Shown here: positions 61,875-64,000 of the stretch, piece after piece
How the letters are laid out: each line of letters opens with the position of its first letter
Numbering within the stretch: position 1 is the stretch's first letter
Program-made: the position numbers and the translations under genes
The notes under the pieces: model-generated
What the model saw: the letters and a program-made list of their open reading frames with translations, nothing else
Told to the model about the DNA's origin: nothing
Database searches by the model: none
Assembly (NCBI RefSeq): GCF_036026595.1
Contig: NZ_JARZFX010000001.1
Location: forward strand, 682,001-746,000
Length of the DNA: 64,000 nt
From: Virgibacillus_P tibetensis
Lineage (GTDB): Bacteria > Bacillota > Bacilli > Bacillales > Amphibacillaceae
Reading direction: 5' to 3'

Positions 61875-62862
61875 GTTCATTCACCCCTTTTATTTCTTCC
61901 AATACTTGCACTGACATTTTATTTTTAAACTTACCGGGCTGCACATAAAACTTAGCTTCGTCATTAATTGCCAATGTAAGTGGATGATCAATTGGTTGGT
62001 TTAGCGCAATAACATCTTGTTCACGTAAGTTCAAAAATTGTTGGATATCAATAGTTGTTTCACCAAGAATTGCTTTCGCATCTACTTCGGCGTTCTTTAT
62101 ATTTTTAGAGAGCTTTTCATATGCATCGGCATCTCTATTTTTTGTAGTTGTTTGCATCCAATAATGTACTGACAATTTTGCTATGATTGGTTCTAACACA
62201 ATATGAGGGATACATATATTAATCATCCCACTGGATTCACCAATAGCAGTATTCAGCGATACGACAACTACCGTTTCATTTGGTGATACCATTTGTAAAA
62301 ATTGAGGATTTACCTCAAATTCCTCTAAAACAGGATCTATTTCGACGATAGATGACCATGCCTCTTGAAGATTAGTCATCGCCTTTTCAAAGAGCTGTGA
62401 CAAAAGTATTGTTTCAATTTCCGTTAAATTATCAACTTTATTTACACTGTTTCCTTTTCCACCAAGCACTCGATCCAGCATTGCATAAGCAATATTGGGG
62501 TTTATTTCCATTACGATTCTTCCATCGAGTGGAGCGACGCTATATATATTTAGCACGGTCATTTTAGGAACAGATCTTATAAATTCTTCATAAGGTATCT
62601 GATCAACAGAAGCAACTGATATATTTATATAGGTTCTAAGTTGTGCCGAGAAAAAAGTCGTTAATAATCGCGCATAATTTTCATGAATTCTTGATATACT
62701 TCTTATTTGATCTTTGGAAAAACGCAGTGCCCGCTTGAAATCATAAACGCGAACCCTTTTTTCCTTTTCTTCTCTTTTTAATTCCTCTGCATCCATTTCG
62801 CCCGAAGTAATCGCAGACAATAGAGCATCAATTTCATTTTGAGAAAGAACTTCATCTGCCAA
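61864..62862 (-). CDS. fliM: FliM, motor switch protein
   Basis: 332 residues: CheY-P-binding N-terminal peptide (VLSQNEIDALLSAI), a CheC-like centre and SpoA C-terminus. Start is TTG 62862: GGAGG 9 bases upstream and alignment with B. subtilis FliM; the GTG two codons earlier is too close to it. Forms the C-ring with FliG and FliY. Confidence 0.95.
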   Translation of the reverse strand: MADEVLSQNEIDALLSAITSGEMDAEELKREEKEKRVRVYDFKRALRFSKDQIRSISRIHENYARLLTTFFSAQLRTYINISVASVDQIPYEEFIRSVPKMTVLNIYSVAPLDGRIVMEINPNIAYAMLDRVLGGKGNSVNKVDNLTEIETILLSQLFEKAMTNLQEAWSSIVEIDPVLEEFEVNPQFLQMVSPNETVVVVSLNTAIGESSGMINICIPHIVLEPIIAKLSVHYWMQTTTKNRDADAYEKLSKNIKNAEVDAKAILGETTIDIQQFLNLREQDVIALNQPIDHPLTLAINDEAKFYVQPGKFKNKMSVQVLEEIKGVNEHDE

Positions 62863-62901
62863 AAACACTCACCTCCGTATTGGAGTACTATATTCGTTTA
62901 T

Positions 62902-63321
62902 TTATTGAAGTATTTTACTTATTGTGTAAACATCAGTGATTTTTCCGTCAGTCATAACTTCATTTAACTTCGTTTGAACGATCTTTTCTAAATCAGTAAG
63001 CCCCGATTTAAAATCATCTTCATTCATGGTTGCCAATTCTTTAATTAAGATATTTCTTAATTGGAAATCCCGTTTACTTATTTCTGTTTGTGCACCTTTT
63101 CCATCTGTTAAAATTTGAAACTGAATCCGTACGAAGCTCCCATCATTTAAATCTGTTGTGATTTCAGGTGATTCATAGGCGTGTTCAATAATATCATCAA
63201 TTGATTGTGCAGCACCTTCTTTGTCATCTCCTGAGACATTCAGTACAATAACTAGAGCAGTAACAGAACCCAACAACAGAATAACTAATGAAGTAACCAT
63301 CGTCTTCACCAATTTACTCAT
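62902..63321 (-). CDS. fliL: FliL, basal-body associated protein
   Basis: 139 residues: one membrane helix (about 8-28), then an extracytoplasmic FliL domain (stomatin-like) ending in KLNEVMTDGKITDVYTISKILQ. Helps stator function. ATG 63321 with AGGTG 6 bases upstream and 8-base overlap with flbD; the GTG three codons earlier is less likely. Confidence 0.92.
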   Translation of the reverse strand: MSKLVKTMVTSLVILLLGSVTALVIVLNVSGDDKEGAAQSIDDIIEHAYESPEITTDLNDGSFVRIQFQILTDGKGAQTEISKRDFQLRNILIKELATMNEDDFKSGLTDLEKIVQTKLNEVMTDGKITDVYTISKILQ

Positions 63322-63532
63322 TTGCTTCACCTACCTCTATTAATGATTCTTGGATCCCGATTTCCTGATAATATGCTTTTATCAGCGCTGTAACTTCAGT
63401 GTGTGGATCCTTTACAATAATTTTCTTGCCGTTAATTAGAGATATTGTTGTATCAGGTAAAGACTGTATTTGTTCAATCATTAATGCATTTAATGAAAAT
63501 TTATCTCCATTTAAACGAGTTAATTCAATCAT
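63314..63532 (-). CDS. flbD: FlbD-family flagellar protein (YlzI)
   Basis: 72-residue FlbD family protein (MIELTRLNGDKFSLNALMIEQI), found between the hook gene and fliL across Firmicutes; exact role unknown. The ATG has no Shine-Dalgarno at the normal distance; a perfect one lies 39 bases upstream beyond a hairpin. Confidence 0.9.
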   Translation of the reverse strand: MIELTRLNGDKFSLNALMIEQIQSLPDTTISLINGKKIIVKDPHTEVTALIKAYYQEIGIQESLIEVGEANE

Positions 63533-63541
63533 AATGTGGGC

Positions 63542-63576
63542 GGGAGTGCTCTAATTATTAGGCACTCCCTACCTCC
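63542..63576 (-). promoter_or_regulatory. Hairpin between Shine-Dalgarno and start of flbD
   Basis: On the minus strand, GGAGG (63572-63576) is followed by a hairpin: GGGAGTGC (63562-63569) pairs fully with GCACTCCC (63542-63549), and inside CTAA pairs with TTAG, with one bulged A and a TAA loop. After 9 more bases comes the ATG. Unfolded spacing is 39 bases; folded, about 11. No T-run follows, so it is not a terminator. Confidence 0.7.
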
Positions 63577-63579
63577 TTA

Positions 63580-64000
63580 CTATCGTTTTAAGTTTACAAG
63601 CTCTTGTAATATTTCATCAGAAGTTGTAATTATTCTAGTATTAGCCTGGAAACTACGTTGTGCTGTAATCATTTCAGTGAATTCTTCAGATAAGTCAACA
63701 TTGGACATCTCAAGCGAACCACTGATAATAGAAGCAGATCCTTGTGTTTCAGGAGTGACCCAGGCATCAGCCAAGCCAGCGTTTGGTGAGTCTAAGAATA
63801 AGTTACTTCCCGCCTTTTGAAGCCCAGCAGGATTAGAAAAACTTGCTAATGCAATCTGTCCAGCTACTACAGTTACACCTGCGCCGTCTATATAATTTAC
63901 CGTTCCATCTGTTTGGATACTAAAGCTTTGAGCAGTTTCTGGTAAATTAATACGCGCTTCATTCATACCCATTAGATAATATCCATCAGGATTAACAATA
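63580..64000 (-). CDS. flgG: Flagellar hook/rod protein, FlgE/FlgG family (C-terminal part)
   Basis: Runs off the right edge; about 140 C-terminal residues are visible. VNPDGYYLMGMN, the middle-domain motif, and the C-terminal helix SNVDLSEEFTEMITAQRSFQAN identify the axial family. In B. subtilis the gene at this position encodes hook protein FlgE (formerly FlgG). With only the C-terminal part, hook and distal rod cannot be told apart. Confidence 0.88.
   Translation of the reverse strand, partial: IVNPDGYYLMGMNEARINLPETAQSFSIQTDGTVNYIDGAGVTVVAGQIALASFSNPAGLQKAGSNLFLDSPNAGLADAWVTPETQGSASIISGSLEMSNVDLSEEFTEMITAQRSFQANTRIITTSDEILQELVNLKR

Noticed and set aside
1..64000. CRISPR array, tRNA, rRNA, prophage or insertion sequence
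   Set aside because: No regularly spaced repeats, cloverleaf patterns, integrase/transposase reading frames or rRNA motifs were seen.

Overview
The window is a 64 kb chromosomal segment of a low-GC, endospore-forming, flagellated Bacillaceae. Acidic low-complexity linkers in exported or membrane-anchored proteins and overall protein similarity (by eye) suggest a halotolerant Oceanobacillus/Virgibacillus-like relative; this placement is an inference. Every convincing gene lies on the minus strand, so transcription runs from high to low coordinates. The segment corresponds to the long conserved Bacillus subtilis stretch from the fla/che operon down to recA.

Layout in transcription order. (1) 64000-46980: distal part of the fla/che operon, from the C-terminal end of a hook/rod protein through flbD, fliL, fliM, fliY, cheY, the export genes fliO-fliP-fliQ-fliR-flhB-flhA, flhF, flhG, cheB, cheW, cheC, cheD, sigD, a DUF342/FapA-type gene, a small unknown gene and swrB. 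(2) 46796-40416: rpsB, tsf, pyrH, frr, then uppS, cdsA, rseP, i.e. translation factors, UMP kinase and the lipid carrier/phospholipid/intramembrane-protease group. (3) 40252-35963: polC. (4) 35803-34922: an orphan RsbR-type STAS protein with its own promoter and terminators. (5) 34676-27738: the rimP-nusA-rnpM-ylxQ-infB-ylxP-rbfA-truB-ribF transcription/translation cluster. (6) 27560-22258: rpsO, pnp, ylxY, mlpA, ymxH. (7) 22075-17205: dpaA-dpaB-asd-dapG-dapA, which links aspartate/lysine biosynthesis to spore dipicolinate and starts with a sigma-K-like promoter. (8) 17088-12795: tepA, ylzJ, spoIIIE and a GntR regulator. (9) 12671-7858: a BMP-type nucleoside ABC transporter. (10) 7724-280: ymfF, ymfH, ymfI (EF-P modification), ymfJ, ymfK, rodZ-like ymfM, pgsA and cinA, followed by the first codons of recA behind a LexA box and a strong promoter.

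Most of this is ordinary core genome. What stands out is what differs from the B. subtilis order: cheA is missing between cheB and cheW and a 26-codon reading frame occupies its place; dxr is missing between cdsA and rseP; proS is missing between rseP and polC; rnjB is missing between dapA and tepA; and a STAS regulator sits between polC and rimP. Non-coding features worth attention are a 12-bp hairpin placed between a perfect Shine-Dalgarno and the start codon of flbD, a GC-rich repeat-like element that splits dpaA from dpaB, a structured rpsB leader, an rpsO leader hairpin, a 20-bp perfect palindrome before ylxY, and two families of look-alike terminators. I found no CRISPR array, tRNA, rRNA, insertion sequence or prophage, and no clear new multi-gene system.
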